6,448 nt of DNA from Sedimenticola sp. (GTDB lineage Bacteria > Pseudomonadota > Gammaproteobacteria > Chromatiales > Chromatiaceae). The stretch spans positions 1 to 6,448 of the forward strand of contig JAUUYI010000131.1 in NCBI GenBank assembly GCA_030590525.1, given 5' to 3'. Each line of letters begins with the position of its first letter. Position 1 is the first letter of the stretch. The notes beneath the pieces are model-generated. The model did no database searches and was not told where the DNA came from. It worked only from the letters and a program-made list of their open reading frames with translations. A program made the position numbers and the translations under genes. Positions 6,101 to 6,448 of this stretch are shown in pieces.

Positions 6101-6124
6101 GCGCAAAGACGCAAAGGCGCAAAG
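6101..6124 (+). repeat. Three tandem 8-bp units, RCGCAAAG
   Basis: GCGCAAAG, ACGCAAAG and GCGCAAAG follow without spacer, differing only in the first base. Just upstream AAAGTC occurs twice in tandem (6078-6089), and A-rich DNA follows (to about 6140). Similar CGCAAAG-rich intergenic tracts are, to my recollection, common in many bacterial genomes and generate spurious proteins. Their function is not known to me. Confidence 0.75.
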
Positions 6125-6186
6125 AAAACCTGAAAAAAAGAGAATCTATTGCTGGGGTTCTGATTTAACCCGGACAGCATCGCTTC

Positions 6187-6314
6187 GTAGGGGGGATAAG
6201 GCGCACGCACAGGACTTTCGTTTAGCTCGATACTTATGCGCGCCGCATCCACCAATAGTTCGATCACATGCCGCAACGTCCGGGATGGTGGGTGTGCTAC
6301 GCTTATCCCCCTAC
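6187..6314. repeat. Inverted-repeat element with GTAGGGGG-ATAAG ends
   Basis: GTAGGGGGGATAAG (6187-6200) and CTTATCCCCCTAC (6302-6314) are reverse complements apart from one G. A second inner pair, CCACCA (6249-6254) with TGGTGG (6286-6291), is nested inside. Short related words recur between the arms (TCGAT at 6227-6231 and 6260-6264; ATGCGCGCCGC at 6236-6246 and ATGCCGC at 6268-6274). No open frame with similarity to a transposase is present. This resembles a small dispersed intergenic repeat or MITE. The mobile origin is inferred; the arms are directly visible. Confidence 0.6.
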
Positions 6315-6370
6315 AGCGTCCAAGCTGCCCCTTGTCTTGGAGCATAGCTTAGGGCTCGCGAAACAATAAC

Positions 6371-6435
6371 TCCCTGTTTTGGGACCCCGATCCATCCCGT
6401 CTGGCGGGCCGGTTCATGTTCCTGACGGAACCGGC
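6371..6435. other. Chain of three small hairpins at the window edge
   Basis: TCCC/GGGA (6371-6374 with 6381-6384), CCCG/CGGG (6396-6399 with 6405-6408) and GCCGGTTC/GAACCGGC (6408-6415 with 6428-6435, perfect, 12-base loop) lie one after another. The last is the strongest. There is no T-tract on either strand, so a standard terminator is unlikely. It may be a leader or another repeat belonging to the gene beyond 6448. Confidence 0.4.
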
Positions 6436-6448
6436 ATTTCCCACATCC

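Larger units (their letters stand above)
6017..6448. other. 432-bp gene-free region rich in repeats and hairpins
   Basis: I see no credible gene here. The only sizeable open frame (6088-6345, minus) is a translation of repeat DNA, ending in the string APLRLCARCF that comes from the RCGCAAAG repeats. The stretch holds a two-copy AAAGTC repeat (6078-6089), the RCGCAAAG triplet repeat, an inverted-repeat element (6187-6314) and a chain of small hairpins (6371-6435). No clear T-tract terminator follows the hydrolase gene; the first hairpin, CTGCA/TGCAG near 6040, is weak. Confidence 0.6.

Noticed and set aside
6101..6124. CRISPR array
   Set aside because: Units are 8 bp with no spacers; there are no 25-40 bp repeats with unique spacers anywhere in the window and no cas genes.
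6088..6345. 85-codon minus-strand open frame
   Set aside because: It is built from the inverted-repeat element and the CGCAAAG tandem repeats, with no ribosome-binding site or domain.
6408..6435. Rho-independent terminator
   Set aside because: The stem is perfect, but no T-tract follows on either strand and the loop is 12 bases.

Overview
The window looks like chromosome of a free-living or symbiotic gammaproteobacterium outside the Enterobacterales. It is moderately GC-rich, and most of it is the rsmI–lpoA–yraN–diaA–dolP cluster known from Escherichia coli, in the same order and orientation. The flanking genes (an Hsp20 chaperone and an isochorismatase-type hydrolase) differ from the E. coli context. 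The several palindromic intergenic repeats are typical of repeat-rich, sulfur-oxidiser-like genomes, but that taxonomic guess is weak.

Layout. Positions 1-104 hold a folded region downstream of dolP, with a terminator-like hairpin and a larger alternative palindrome. On the minus strand come dolP (105-707), a 165-bp near-palindromic MITE-like element (726-890), diaA (887-1525), yraN (1522-1893) and lpoA (1883-3868). The lpoA/yraN and yraN/diaA junctions overlap, so these three are almost certainly one transcript. rsmI (3951-4796, plus strand) diverges from lpoA across an 82-bp gap that contains an AT-rich palindrome and a run of eight G. rsmI converges tail to tail with hsp20 (4803-5243, minus), with 6 bp between their stop codons. 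hsp20 has a recognisable sigma-32 heat-shock promoter in its 101-bp divergent gap with an isochorismatase-family hydrolase gene (5345-6016, plus). From 6017 to 6448 I see no gene. That stretch holds short tandem repeats, an inverted-repeat element and a chain of small hairpins at the window edge.

How the genes fit together. RsmI methylates 16S rRNA. LpoA and DolP are outer-membrane lipoproteins of cell-envelope maintenance (LpoA activates the peptidoglycan synthase PBP1A). YraN is a nuclease-fold protein of uncertain role. DiaA is a SIS-domain protein that promotes DnaA assembly at the origin. The Hsp20 holdase and the cysteine hydrolase are unrelated accessory functions.

I found no convincing undescribed multi-gene system. 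The most unusual content is non-coding: at least three different palindromic or repeat elements in 6.4 kb, one lying exactly between the diaA stop codon and the dolP ribosome-binding site.
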